64,000 nt of DNA from Sutcliffiella tianshenii (GCF_016908565.1 NZ_JAFBED010000003.1:372001-436000), one strand, 5' to 3'; positions 53,118-61,438 are shown, counted from the first letter of the stretch. The notes: generated by a model from the letters alone, not told the origin. Program-made: numbers and translations.

Positions 53118-53516
53118 ATGGGCAGCTATTTAGCGTCGTTTGGAATCTACGCAGGAACAGCATTTGTTCTTTTATTTGTTGGATTGTTTTTGTTTGATCT
53201 GACTTCCCGTAATGAAAAAATCAAAAAGGTGTCACAAGGAAATACAACAGCCGCACTTGTAATGGGCGGAAAGCTTCTCGGTCTGGCATTCGTCATCGGA
53301 TCTGCCATCGCACATTCCGTATCATTCCTGGATATGGTCATCTGGGGAGTAATCGGGATTGTTGCACAAATCTTCTTCTACATACTGGCAGAAGTGGTTA
53401 CCATCAATTACAGCATTAAGGAGGCCATCAATGAAGACCGCATCTCTGTGGGAGTTTTACTGATGATGTTCTCTTTGTCCATTGGATGGATCATTGCCAG
53501 TTCGTTAACGTACTAA
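53118..53516 (+). CDS. DUF350 (YjfL-type) membrane protein
   Basis: A 132-aa four-helix membrane protein in the YjfL/UPF0719 family: FVLLFVGLFLFDLTSRNEKI and the central GNTTAALVMGGKLLGLAFVI and SVSFLDMVIWGVIGIVAQI segments are typical. I chose ATG 53118, 8 bases after AAGGAG; the GTG at 53109 overlaps that site. Third gene of the operon with the lipoprotein and ATP-grasp ligase. Confidence 0.88.
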   Translation: MGSYLASFGIYAGTAFVLLFVGLFLFDLTSRNEKIKKVSQGNTTAALVMGGKLLGLAFVIGSAIAHSVSFLDMVIWGVIGIVAQIFFYILAEVVTINYSIKEAINEDRISVGVLLMMFSLSIGWIIASSLTY

Positions 53517-53523
53517 AAAAAAC

Positions 53524-53551
53524 GGAGCTCAAAGCCTTTGCTTTGAGCTCC
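53524..53551. terminator. bidirectional terminator
   Basis: Perfect 12-base arms GGAGCTCAAAGC and GCTTTGAGCTCC around CTTT, between convergent DUF350 and potassium channel genes, with an A8 run on the left for the minus strand. Confidence 0.9.
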
Positions 53552-53557
53552 TTCCAT

Positions 53558-54583
53558 TTATCCCACTTTAAATTTCGTTTCATAGGTTTGCCTATCACAG
53601 ATGATATATAGCTTCGCATCGCTTGGGATTTTTTCATCCAGCCTTCTGTTAATGTCCAGATCTTTTCCGTTCGACAGTAAGGTGGCCCCTTTTTCAAGGA
53701 TTTCATGGAATGCTTGTTTATAGGTGATCCAGGCAGGATCTGCAGCAATTTCATAAATATTATCGCCATGCATCCTGCTAGTCAATTGACTAAACAAATG
53801 AGTCGAACCATTATATAGCGTAGCCTTTGCCATCAATCGTGACGCTGTCTCTCCAGAAAGCACAAATTCGTCCACATTGGCATGAGAGAAGTTCGGAATG
53901 CTTTTCTCCTTGCGAATTTCCACAATCGTATAGACGTTGCGATTATGTATTTTTGACAGCCTTTCAACCGAGGACGCGACTAACAGGGTTTTCCCATCCG
54001 AAAGCGAGGCATCCTCAATCGTATCATCCGAAAAGATCGTCACTGACTTTGCCTCAAGGACATTCGCCTGCAGCAATACCGCATCCTCACTCGCATCCCC
54101 CTGAACAAAATCAACCTCTAAGTCACAAGGATTTGTTTTCTTGGAATCTATCAACACGATCCGCGCGTCCGGATTTTCCTCCAAAATCTCTTCCATCGCT
54201 TTTTCCGTCTTCTCTGTCCAGCCAACAAAAATGTAATGATTGATCTTCTTACTACTCAACTTCCCTTCCCCCTTCAACCGTTGATACAATGACAAAAGAT
54301 TGACAACCTTCCCGATCAAAACCCCAATGAGTCCAATCCCGAAAATAAACAAGAACATCGCAAAGGTCTTCCCAGCAACCGTTGTCGGAGACACATCTCC
54401 ATACCCAACAGTCGTCACCGTCGTCATCGTCCACCACAGTCCCTCAAAAACCGTCGGAAACGTTTCCGGCTCCAACAGATGAATAGTATAGGAACTGCCC
54501 CCAATCACTAGAAAAGAAATAAGCACAATCGCAAAATTATTCGTCTTAATCACGTTTTTCATGAACCGCTGCAAAATCCACAC
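53558..54583 (-). CDS. potassium channel family protein (YugO-like)
   Basis: A 341-aa two-helix channel: helix 1 (FAIVLISFLVIGGSSYTIHL), pore loop with TTVTTVGYGDVSP carrying the TVGYGD potassium filter, helix 2, then a cytosolic regulatory domain of the TrkA-N/RCK kind (INHYIFVGWTEKTEKAMEEI). The nucleotide motif is a variant. GTG start 9 bases after GAGGG. It is convergent with the YgiC-DUF350 operon, an association also seen for these families in other bacteria. Confidence 0.9.
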   Translation of the reverse strand: MWILQRFMKNVIKTNNFAIVLISFLVIGGSSYTIHLLEPETFPTVFEGLWWTMTTVTTVGYGDVSPTTVAGKTFAMFLFIFGIGLIGVLIGKVVNLLSLYQRLKGEGKLSSKKINHYIFVGWTEKTEKAMEEILEENPDARIVLIDSKKTNPCDLEVDFVQGDASEDAVLLQANVLEAKSVTIFSDDTIEDASLSDGKTLLVASSVERLSKIHNRNVYTIVEIRKEKSIPNFSHANVDEFVLSGETASRLMAKATLYNGSTHLFSQLTSRMHGDNIYEIAADPAWITYKQAFHEILEKGATLLSNGKDLDINRRLDEKIPSDAKLYIICDRQTYETKFKVG

Positions 54584-54640
54584 TCAGAATATCCCTCCTC
54601 TTACATTTCCATTCCTCTATTTTACCATTTACTGTGTAAT

Positions 54641-54672
54641 ACGGAAGCACGGGGACGGTTCCCTGCTTCCGT
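54641..54672. repeat. REP-like half-element
   Basis: CGGAAGCACGGGGACGGTTC then CCTGCTTCCG, with complementary CGGAAGC and GCTTCCG ends. The rest of the 54584-54866 gap shows no gene. Confidence 0.75.
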
Positions 54673-54866
54673 TAACAAAAGCTTATGCTCTCTATAATCT
54701 TTTTACCATAACTTCGATACATAATCCCCCAGACATTACGGATACCCTTTATTCTATTAACTCTATCATGATAAATGCTAAATTTTTAATAAAGATCATA
54801 CATGCCCTGTCAGAATCCCCCCAAATGCACATCATATCTATGAATCTATGAAAAGGAGGTTATAAA

Positions 54867-55223
54867 ATGGATGAAAATAACAGAAAATCCATCAGTCAGA
54901 GCTTATTGGGGAATCTCTTCAATATCCCTCACGTCGGCACACATTTAATTACCATCGTCGATGAAGAAGGCAGAAGTAGAACATCCCTGGCAAGTGAAGA
55001 GATTTTACGGCCTGGAGAGATTGGTGTTGTGTTTTGCTTGCCTATCTTTGGAGCTCCAAAGAGAAGATTACCAGACGTTAACTTAAGAGGCGACCAATAC
55101 GTTAGAATTTTTTGCGGTTTAACCACTCTTGATGTATTTTGCGAACGAAGAGTAAGTGGCCCGCCAGCACAAACGGTCTCAATGAGAACAGGAGAATTCG
55201 TCGTCATTACATGCGATTGTTAG
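54867..55223 (+). CDS. unknown 118-aa protein with Cys-rich C-terminus
   Basis: Not recognised. An N-terminal helix (RKSISQSLLGNLFNI) precedes beta strands (THLITIVDEEGRSRTSL, IGVVFCLPIFGAPKR, YVRIFCGLTTLDVFCERR) and a terminal VITCDC. Five Cys residues and strong AAAAGGAGG site. Possibly a spore-surface protein by style, which is only a guess. Confidence 0.65.
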   Translation: MDENNRKSISQSLLGNLFNIPHVGTHLITIVDEEGRSRTSLASEEILRPGEIGVVFCLPIFGAPKRRLPDVNLRGDQYVRIFCGLTTLDVFCERRVSGPPAQTVSMRTGEFVVITCDC

Positions 55224-55241
55224 TTCTCTCTAGGTAGGGAC

Positions 55242-55289
55242 GCACAGGGAAGGCTCGACTGCTTTGGAAGCAGGGAACCGTCCCTGTGC
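55242..55289. repeat. REP-like palindrome, imperfect
   Basis: GCACAGGGAAGG on the left and CCGTCCCTGTGC on the right, inner pairing through GCTTTGGAAGC. Between convergent genes, so it may also terminate. Confidence 0.72.
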
Positions 55290-55295
55290 TTTCCC

Positions 55296-55757
55296 TCACT
55301 CTTTACCTGTTTTACTAAACCACTCTATTCCTTTCTCCGCTTCTTCAGGTGTGTAAAAATCAAACTGAGAAAGCATGCTCACATGAAGCTGATTTACCGC
55401 TTCAATTGGAAAATTGACTTCTTTACACGCTAGCAGCATATAACCTATTGCTTGCTCGTTGTTCATACGGGTTTTTGGTAATGGTTTACTTTCTCCTACT
55501 GAAGTTACCTTTATCTTATAATTCTGTCCTGTTAACGTTTTTAACACATCAAGCAGCTCTTGTTTATATCTTGATTGGATCCATTCTTTTGAAAGGTCAT
55601 TCTGCGCCGTTATTATTAGCTTACCGTCTTCAAATACCTCCCCGCTCAATGGTGCAATCCAGGTGTCATATGAAGGTTTCGATAACCTCCGGGACATTTC
55701 AGCTAAAACATCTCCCCATAAGTTTCTTGAAAGTATACTTACTTCTTCATTTGACAT
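55296..55757 (-). CDS. stand-alone DnaA N-terminal-domain protein
   Basis: A 153-aa protein. Residues 10-85 match DnaA domain I: LWGDVLAEMSRRLSKPSYDT, then WIAPLSGEVFEDGKLIITAQ and NDLSKEWIQSRY. The AAA+ and DNA-binding domains of DnaA are absent. The C-terminal ~65 residues form a helical region (NEQAIGYMLLACKEVNFPIE). Domain I mediates DnaA contact with itself and partners, so this protein may modulate replication initiation or DNA binding. GAGGTAGG precedes the ATG. Confidence 0.78.
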   Translation of the reverse strand: MSNEEVSILSRNLWGDVLAEMSRRLSKPSYDTWIAPLSGEVFEDGKLIITAQNDLSKEWIQSRYKQELLDVLKTLTGQNYKIKVTSVGESKPLPKTRMNNEQAIGYMLLACKEVNFPIEAVNQLHVSMLSQFDFYTPEEAEKGIEWFSKTGKE

Positions 55758-55844
55758 ATATACCTACCTCTCTTATTTTCCGTATTCTCTTACTATTACT
55801 TTTAGTTTAACCACTTTTATCTAGAAGCAAAAAGCTATTCTCAG

Positions 55845-55892
55845 GCACACAGGGACGGTTACACTGCTTTGGAAGCAGGGAACCGTCCCTGT
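55845..55892. repeat. REP-like palindrome
   Basis: ACACAGGGACGGTTACACTG then CTTTGGAAG and CAGGGAACCGTCCCTGT, arms largely complementary; second copy of the CAGGGACGGTT variant within 650 bases. Confidence 0.78.
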
Positions 55893-55907
55893 TATGCTTT
55901 ATCCAGC

Positions 55908-56567
55908 TTAATTTAATTTCCGCAACACCCCATCCTCCACCGTATATACCCCATTCCCCTCCATGGCCTCAAGCTCTCCATCCAAAAGGTATACACCGGT
56001 GTTCTCATCGATTCCATAGTTCATAGACTCTTTGTATTTACTGACCGCATTCCTCAAATGATCCTCATCTTCCCACTCGGAAAAGTGCACGGCAACGACT
56101 ACATCCGTTGCCAATCCCAAGCCTTTTCTTGATTGGTATTCGTTCTGCTCATTATCCTTAGGGGAAATCACACAAACTTCCGGACTGATTAAAGCCCCCG
56201 CTGAAAAGCCCGCAACCGGGATGCCTGCCTCATATCTCTCCTTGATAGCCTGCGAGATAGGAGTGTCCACGATGTAATCAGCATACAAATTGGTGTCCCC
56301 ACCACCGATGACAATCCCGGAACTGTTCTTCACACGCTCAAACACGACTTCAATCGGAGTCGAAGGAAGAGGCAAATAGTTAAATTCACTGACCCCAAAC
56401 CGCTCCAACTCCTGCGTGTACCAGTGCATATACTCCTCCCAGCCTTCCCGCTCCACAAATAAGATTGAGACCGGAGAACCCCCAGCCAATGCCTTTGTTG
56501 CAAACTGCTTTGCCATATCACCTGTAAATGGAGGACCACCTCCGAATAGAAAAAGATGCCTATTCAT
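55908..56567 (-). CDS. peptidase S51 family (cyanophycinase/PepE-like) protein
   Basis: A 219-aa class I glutamine-amidotransferase-fold peptidase. The nucleophile Ser is in VAGFSAGALI, the usual GxSAG turn, with IVIGGGDTNLYADYI, the conserved GGGxT loop. N-terminus HLFLFGGGPPFTG is typical. Family members cleave dipeptides beginning with Asp or cyanophycin. GAAGGTG precedes the ATG. Stands alone, with an operator-like inverted repeat about 125 bases upstream. Confidence 0.88.
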   Translation of the reverse strand: MNRHLFLFGGGPPFTGDMAKQFATKALAGGSPVSILFVEREGWEEYMHWYTQELERFGVSEFNYLPLPSTPIEVVFERVKNSSGIVIGGGDTNLYADYIVDTPISQAIKERYEAGIPVAGFSAGALISPEVCVISPKDNEQNEYQSRKGLGLATDVVVAVHFSEWEDEDHLRNAVSKYKESMNYGIDENTGVYLLDGELEAMEGNGVYTVEDGVLRKLN

Positions 56568-56693
56568 ATTATCACCTTCACTTTTGTCGATCTTTCAACT
56601 ATAAAAATTATGATAGCATATCATTTTAAAAAGTTAATTTGAAAGCAGCCGGGTGTTCCCTTTGAAGTGCCTGCTTTTGAAATTTTTTTAATC

Positions 56694-56705
56694 AAACGTT
56701 CGTTT
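56694..56705. promoter_or_regulatory. AAACG-N2-CGTTT inverted repeat
   Basis: AAACGTTCGTTT has 5-base complementary arms and resembles the half-sites of some TetR-family operators. It lies upstream of the S51 gene and just past the end of the YiiX-like gene. Weak evidence. Confidence 0.3.
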
Positions 56706-56737
56706 AAGAATTATTTTCCTAGTATTGCATGATTAAT

Positions 56738-57268
56738 TCATAGATTGATATTTTTCTCCTTGCCCAAATGGAGATCCCTCTGACACGTAACAGAATCGAT
56801 TAATAGAAGCTTGGGAGAGCTGATCAGATCCAGCGGCGTAACGTCGCCTGTCACGCGGTGTTCTACAAGGTCGATCCCTAAGTGCTGATAGGCCTTATCG
56901 ATGATTTCTGAACAAATATACCGTTCGGGTGAATGAATGATGATGTTTTGCCGAAAGTATTTCTGAAGCAAGAGGGAAACAATTCTCCACCAGTCATAGC
57001 CTCTGGAGGAAAGGCATCTCTTTCTTAAAAAACTTACCATTTCCTCCTTTTGCTGACTCGATAAATCCCCCTTCAATCGATACAAATCAAATTCAGTATA
57101 TGGATTCTGCAAGACTTCCATTTTAGTGAACAGGTCCACTTCACAAATATGCTTTTCATCAAGCGCTATCGTGACATGGGTGTAATTGGACTTTAAGAAA
57201 AATCGGATAAACGGGCTGGCATAGCAATTCCCCTTAACGAAAATTAGATCCCCTGCTTCTACTTTCAA
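56738..57268 (-). CDS. YiiX/YebB-like permuted NlpC/P60 (papain-fold) protein
   Basis: A 176-aa permuted papain-like enzyme. The His comes first (NYTHVTIALDEKHICEV) and the nucleophilic Cys later (PERYICSEIIDKAYQHLGID), the order of the YiiX/LRAT-like branch. GDLIFVKGNCYASPFIRFFL at the start is the usual first strand. Such enzymes act on amide or lipid ester bonds; substrate unknown. TTG start with AAGGGTG upstream. Confidence 0.85.
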   Translation of the reverse strand: MKVEAGDLIFVKGNCYASPFIRFFLKSNYTHVTIALDEKHICEVDLFTKMEVLQNPYTEFDLYRLKGDLSSQQKEEMVSFLRKRCLSSRGYDWWRIVSLLLQKYFRQNIIIHSPERYICSEIIDKAYQHLGIDLVEHRVTGDVTPLDLISSPKLLLIDSVTCQRDLHLGKEKNINL

Positions 57269-57457
57269 CTTATAATCACACCCTTTTCCATAACCCTCTG
57301 CGTAGGATAACTATACATAATATTGATTTCTCTATTAAGAACTATTTTCCCTTTTTATAAATTCAACCTTTGCTTATCAAATTAATTAAAGATGACATAG
57401 AAGAGAATCTATGAGTATATTATGTATAACTTTGTCTCATTCTGAGGAGGAAAACTA

Positions 57458-58423
57458 TTGGAAGGTGTTAAAGTAAAGTACTCGATGATCGCAACGGAAT
57501 CTATAAAGGATATTCTTGAAGACTATGATATAGATGCTGTTACTAGTTGCACGTTTCTTGTGAAGGGACTAAATGATACGTATTTAGTAACCACGACTTC
57601 TGCTACATACATTTTCCGATTGTATCGTCATGATTGGCGACAGGAATCAGCTATTTTATTTGAGCTAGATGCCTTAAATCACTTGGATCGAAATCATTTT
57701 TTTGTTTCCACACCGATTAATAGAAGAGATGGGCAGAGCATAACAACAATTGCTGCTCCTGAGGGAACACGTTATGGTGTGCTTTTTACCTATATAGAAG
57801 GAAATCGTCCGGACATCAATGAAAATAATGTGAGGCTTATTGGAAGTGCTTTAGCGAGGCTTCACGAAGCAACGAAAGATTTTCCCTCCACACATGATCG
57901 CACCTTTGAACTGGATCTTCATCATTTATTGTATGAACCAATGGAACGCATTAAGCCGGTACTCCACCACATAATGGGTAACAAGCACGATGCATTACTA
58001 AAGGAAGTTATAACTAAAATAGAGGGCAGTGTACTGGATAAACAATTAGAGACCGGCTTTTGCCATGGGGACTTCCACAATTTCAACATGCATATAGACA
58101 ATGGAGTCATTGGAGCATTTGATTTCGACTGCTCAAGCACAGGTTATCGGGCATACGATCTGGCCGTGTTTTGGTGGAATCTCACAAATAATTATAGTAA
58201 TTTGGCCTCCTCTTGCTGGAAAGCATTTTTGGAAGGATATAAAAGTTGTAGAACCTTAAATCAAGAGGACGAACAATCGCTAAGAGCATTTGTCAGCTTG
58301 CGGCGCATATGGTTCATGAATATTCTACTGCAAAACGATGATGTCTTTGGTACTCAATGGATCCAGTCCCATAATATCCAATCGTTCATTAACCAGTTAA
58401 CTGAAGATATGGCACATATTTAA
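57458..58423 (+). CDS. aminoglycoside-phosphotransferase/choline-kinase-like kinase
   Basis: A 321-aa kinase of the homoserine-kinase-like (SrkA/YihE/YtmP) branch. Catalytic loop GFCHGDFHNFNMH and metal site FDFDCSSTGYRAYDLA are clear; VKGLNDTYLV and FRLYRHDW form the N-lobe. TTG start 7 bases after GAGGAGG. Third APH-fold gene in this window, but not similar enough to the others to be a recent duplicate. Substrate unknown. Confidence 0.86.
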   Translation: MEGVKVKYSMIATESIKDILEDYDIDAVTSCTFLVKGLNDTYLVTTTSATYIFRLYRHDWRQESAILFELDALNHLDRNHFFVSTPINRRDGQSITTIAAPEGTRYGVLFTYIEGNRPDINENNVRLIGSALARLHEATKDFPSTHDRTFELDLHHLLYEPMERIKPVLHHIMGNKHDALLKEVITKIEGSVLDKQLETGFCHGDFHNFNMHIDNGVIGAFDFDCSSTGYRAYDLAVFWWNLTNNYSNLASSCWKAFLEGYKSCRTLNQEDEQSLRAFVSLRRIWFMNILLQNDDVFGTQWIQSHNIQSFINQLTEDMAHI

Positions 58424-58430
58424 GAAAAGG

Positions 58431-58468
58431 GCACTCTTCTACAGAATGTAATGGAAGAGTGCTTTTTT
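58431..58468 (+). terminator. terminator of the kinase gene
   Basis: Arms GCACTCTTC (58431-58439) and GAAGAGTGC (58454-58462) followed by T6. Confidence 0.9.
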
Positions 58469-58502
58469 AGATTTGCACTGTAAAGAGGTCACAGCCATTC
58501 CC

Positions 58503-58973
58503 TTACTTATACTTATTTAATAGCTCCTCTGGGATATGACAATAATCATCCGGGCACCTAGCTAACCTATCTTGATGTTCTTCTGCACTCCTCACATAGT
58601 TTGTAAGAGGCAGCACTTCAACGACGATGCGTTCAGAATCACTTCTTTTACTGATGAACGCCCTCGCCTCTTCCAGATGTTTATCCTCTTTGCTATACAC
58701 GCCAGTTCTGTATTTCTCCCCAACGTCCTCTCCCTGTTGATTCAGACTATATGGATCAATTATTTCAAAGTAGTATTCCATTAATCTCGTTAACGTTATA
58801 ACACCAGGATCAAATTCTGTTTTCACACATTCTGCGTAGCCATCATACTCACCCTCAAGTGTATGACTTGATCCATTAGCCCTTCCCGCTTCTGTAAAAG
58901 TCACACCAGGCAACGTTTTTATAAATGCCTGTACTCCCCAAAGACATCCACCTGCAAAATATACTATTTCCAT
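58503..58973 (-). CDS. msrA: peptide methionine (S)-S-oxide reductase
   Basis: Repairs oxidised methionine, 156 aa. The catalytic Cys10 lies in FAGGCLWGVQ, where most MsrA proteins have GCFW; the Leu swap is unusual but seen in a subgroup. EYYFEIIDPYSLNQQGEDVG and YRTGVY are the other family motifs. C-terminal Cys residues (RCPDDYC) may resolve the sulfenic acid. AAGGAG precedes the ATG. Confidence 0.93.
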   Translation of the reverse strand: MEIVYFAGGCLWGVQAFIKTLPGVTFTEAGRANGSSHTLEGEYDGYAECVKTEFDPGVITLTRLMEYYFEIIDPYSLNQQGEDVGEKYRTGVYSKEDKHLEEARAFISKRSDSERIVVEVLPLTNYVRSAEEHQDRLARCPDDYCHIPEELLNKYK

Positions 58974-59002
58974 TTTTGCATCTCCTTTTTAAGTCATATG
59001 GC

Positions 59003-59032
59003 CGGAAGCACGGGGACGGTTCTCTGCTTCCA
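59003..59032. repeat. REP-like half-element
   Basis: CGGAAGCACGGGGACGGTTC then TCTGCTTCC, almost identical to 54641-54672. Lies between msrA and the toxin-like gene. Confidence 0.75.
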
Positions 59033-59063
59033 GGTAGTGACATGTCTAGTCGCCGGAGCTTTC

Positions 59064-59942
59064 TTACCTATACTCACTCCCGCCGCCCCAAAGCTCTCTT
59101 CCACCGGTATGGCCGGTATGATGGTGCACTTCCCGCTCCACCAGCTGCAGTTCGCCGGGGTCTTCGCTGTGGTGCCAAGTGTAACCTGCAGGTGTGTCAC
59201 CTTTTTCAAGCGCCAAAATATCCATTTCCGTTAATCCCAGCTCCTGGATCAGGCCAGGGTTTGACTGGATCTCTTCATATAATTCAACATTGGCATAGGA
59301 GAAATGTATGTAGTCACTTTGAAGATACATGCTCTCTGGCAGTTCCACTTCATAGGCCGCATCAAAAACCGGGAATACTCCTGTGATGTAGCTCCCATTT
59401 TCCAGTTCCACCGTTTTAGATTCATAAGGGACCCCTGTCTCTGAATGGACCGTTCTGTCCATATGATCATTCCTTGTTTCAACTTCTGCCGCTTCCGCCG
59501 TGTCAGCCCCATCTATGACATCCACCACCCCGACAGCAAGCGTTGCAACCGCGGCCACTTTACCTATGTTCTTCACGCCTTGCATCGTTTTTTCCTTATT
59601 TCCGGTTACGAGGCCGTCAAAGGTCGTCCCAGCGTTTTTTGCTGTATAGACAATGGTTGACCCCATTCCCTTCAACGTCCTTCCGGTGGAATCTTTCAGG
59701 TCACCGAATCCATCCCGCTTCATCAGCTCATCTTTAGTCACAGCGCCATAGGTTGTTTTAACCGCGCCATCCATAAACTGTCCGGCACTATCCAATGCAA
59801 ATTTGGAAGAAACTTTGATTCCGTCCCCCACTTCTTCCACCCATTCCGATTTAACCGCCTTGCCCGCCAGCTTTACGCCTCCGCCAATGACACCACCTGC
59901 CAAGGTTCCAATCCCGTTCCCGACCGTTCTAAAAAATGCCAT
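59064..59942 (-). CDS. putative WHH-type (HNH/endonuclease VII) nuclease toxin
   Basis: A 292-aa protein. The N-terminal ~150 residues are Gly/Ala-rich amphipathic sequence (NGIGTLAGGVIGGGVKLAGK, IGKVAAVATLAVGVVDVIDG). The C-terminal end reads TPAGYTWHHSEDPGELQLVE then EVHHHTGHTGGRELWGGG, the WHH...HxxxHxGG pattern of HNH/Endo VII nuclease domains found at the ends of polymorphic toxins. No signal peptide is obvious. GGGGGA lies 6 bases before the ATG. Its upstream neighbour is a small membrane protein. An immunity gene is not obvious downstream. Confidence 0.75.
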   Translation of the reverse strand: MAFFRTVGNGIGTLAGGVIGGGVKLAGKAVKSEWVEEVGDGIKVSSKFALDSAGQFMDGAVKTTYGAVTKDELMKRDGFGDLKDSTGRTLKGMGSTIVYTAKNAGTTFDGLVTGNKEKTMQGVKNIGKVAAVATLAVGVVDVIDGADTAEAAEVETRNDHMDRTVHSETGVPYESKTVELENGSYITGVFPVFDAAYEVELPESMYLQSDYIHFSYANVELYEEIQSNPGLIQELGLTEMDILALEKGDTPAGYTWHHSEDPGELQLVEREVHHHTGHTGGRELWGGGSEYR

Positions 59943-59998
59943 CTGATATCCCCCTAAGCCACTTCACACTGTTTTTATTTATGTATAAACCCCTTGCT

Positions 59999-60217
59999 TC
60001 ACTTTCCCTTCCCAATCCTTGAATGCCTTTTATCAGCAGCACTGAGGATAAATAGGGTAGAAAGGAAAATTGCGATAGAACTTATAATCATCTTTGTCCA
60101 ATTTTCTAAAGGGAATAAAACTGACACCAAAAATAGAAATAATGGAACAAATAAGATTAAACTTAATCCTATTGTAAATGCCGCCTTCTCAGGTACTGTT
60201 TTAATTTTTCCTATCAT
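59999..60217 (-). CDS. small two-helix membrane protein
   Basis: A 72-aa protein: AAFTIGLSLILFVPLFLFLV and TKMIISSIAIFLSTLFILSA are membrane helices; the tail is basic (DKRHSRIGKGK). It lies 56 bases upstream of the toxin-like gene on the same strand. It could be an immunity or accessory protein, but nothing in the sequence proves this. Confidence 0.6.
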   Translation of the reverse strand: MIGKIKTVPEKAAFTIGLSLILFVPLFLFLVSVLFPLENWTKMIISSIAIFLSTLFILSAADKRHSRIGKGK

Positions 60218-60315
60218 TTTTTCACCCGCCTTCAGTCTAATACCATTTATTTTAATATTAACACGATTATTCCAATTACTCCCATTACTTTTTTCAGATG
60301 CATTTCTAATTTCCC

Positions 60316-60335
60316 GTTCATCCTCCGTTCATATA
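60316..60335 (+). promoter_or_regulatory. HssR direct repeat (heme-responsive activator site)
   Basis: GTTCATCCT and GTTCATATA separated by CC form a 9-2-9 direct repeat like the HssR site known upstream of S. aureus hrtAB (GTTCATATT repeats). A TATATT -10 candidate at 60341-60346 follows. The hssR gene is encoded in the same cluster. Confidence 0.72.
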
Positions 60336-60402
60336 AAAGATATATTCTAAGTTTACAAAGTGGCCATTGTTACTGGTCTATTAAAATTTAGGAGGTATCC
60401 CA

Positions 60403-61437
60403 ATGAATCTTGGGTGGAAAGAAATGCGGAAGAATAAAGTGAGGTTTCTGATTTTGGGTTCCATTGTGTTTCTTATCAGCTTTTTGACGTTTATCATTTC
60501 TGGTTTGGCCAACGGTTTATCACAGGACAATGCGGCGTTGATCAAGGATTTACCTGAGGGACAATTCTACATGGATGAGGAGGCTGAGGAATCTTTTAAT
60601 CTATCGAGGATAGAGGGCAATATCCAGGAGAAAGTGTTAGATGAGCAAAAGAATGCAGTGGCACTTTCGATTCAAATGGGGTTCTTGAATGATCAGGGAG
60701 ACAAGCCACTAAACGTTGTGTTTGTCACTTCGACCGATTCACCACACTTCAAGCGTGTAGAGCCCGGTGAGATTTTCCTCGATCGTTCGATGAAAAGCAA
60801 GGGAATTGCCGAGGGAGACAGCCTGACTGTCCCTGCTTTAAATCGAGACTTCACTGTAAAAGAATTCGTCGACCAGAAGAAATTCAGCCATGCGCCTGTT
60901 GCGTTCATTCATATGGACGACTACCAGGAGATGCATAGGGTGGAGGAAATGCAGTTGATTTTCATACCAGGAATGGAGAAGGCTGTGGAAATTGCAGGCT
61001 TGGAAGCATTCACAAAAAAGCAATTTCTCCAATCGATTCCAAGTTATAGCGCCGAACAGATTACCCTTACGATGATTGTCTGGTTTTTGGTCGTGATCAG
61101 TGGCATGCTGTTTGCCATCTTCTTCTATATGATGAATGTCCAAAAGATCGGCTTGTATGGCATTTTAAAAGCGCTCGGATTGAAAACAAGCGCTTTATTC
61201 AAGATGATGTGGACGCAGATGCTTAGTATTTCGGCAATGGCGCTGACCCTGGCGGCGGCAGTGAGCCAGGGCTTTCAACTCGTTGCCCCGGAAGGCATGC
61301 CTTTTCATCTGACTCTTCCATCAACCGTACAGCTGTCGATAGTCTTTCTTCTAATCGGATTTATCGGCGCTTCCATTTCAGGGATTCAGATTAAAAAATC
61401 CCAAGCACTACAAGCCATTCAGCAAGGAGAGGTGTAA
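60403..61437 (+). CDS. hrtB: HrtB-like heme-efflux ABC permease
   Basis: A 344-aa permease of the MacB/FtsX (type VII) kind: one N-terminal helix (LILGSIVFLISFLTFIISGL), a ~190-residue extracytoplasmic domain, then three C-terminal helices (about 225-340). AGGAGG precedes the ATG. First gene of hrtB-hrtA-hssR-hssS. With HrtA it extracts heme from the membrane to prevent toxicity. Confidence 0.88.
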   Translation: MNLGWKEMRKNKVRFLILGSIVFLISFLTFIISGLANGLSQDNAALIKDLPEGQFYMDEEAEESFNLSRIEGNIQEKVLDEQKNAVALSIQMGFLNDQGDKPLNVVFVTSTDSPHFKRVEPGEIFLDRSMKSKGIAEGDSLTVPALNRDFTVKEFVDQKKFSHAPVAFIHMDDYQEMHRVEEMQLIFIPGMEKAVEIAGLEAFTKKQFLQSIPSYSAEQITLTMIVWFLVVISGMLFAIFFYMMNVQKIGLYGILKALGLKTSALFKMMWTQMLSISAMALTLAAAVSQGFQLVAPEGMPFHLTLPSTVQLSIVFLLIGFIGASISGIQIKKSQALQAIQQGEV

Positions 61438-61438
61438 T

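Noticed and set aside
3534-59032. The palindromes as ordinary rho-independent terminators only
   Set aside because: Many copies are half-elements without T-runs, recur with near-identical sequence and one lies inside a coding region, so shared ancestry is needed to explain them.
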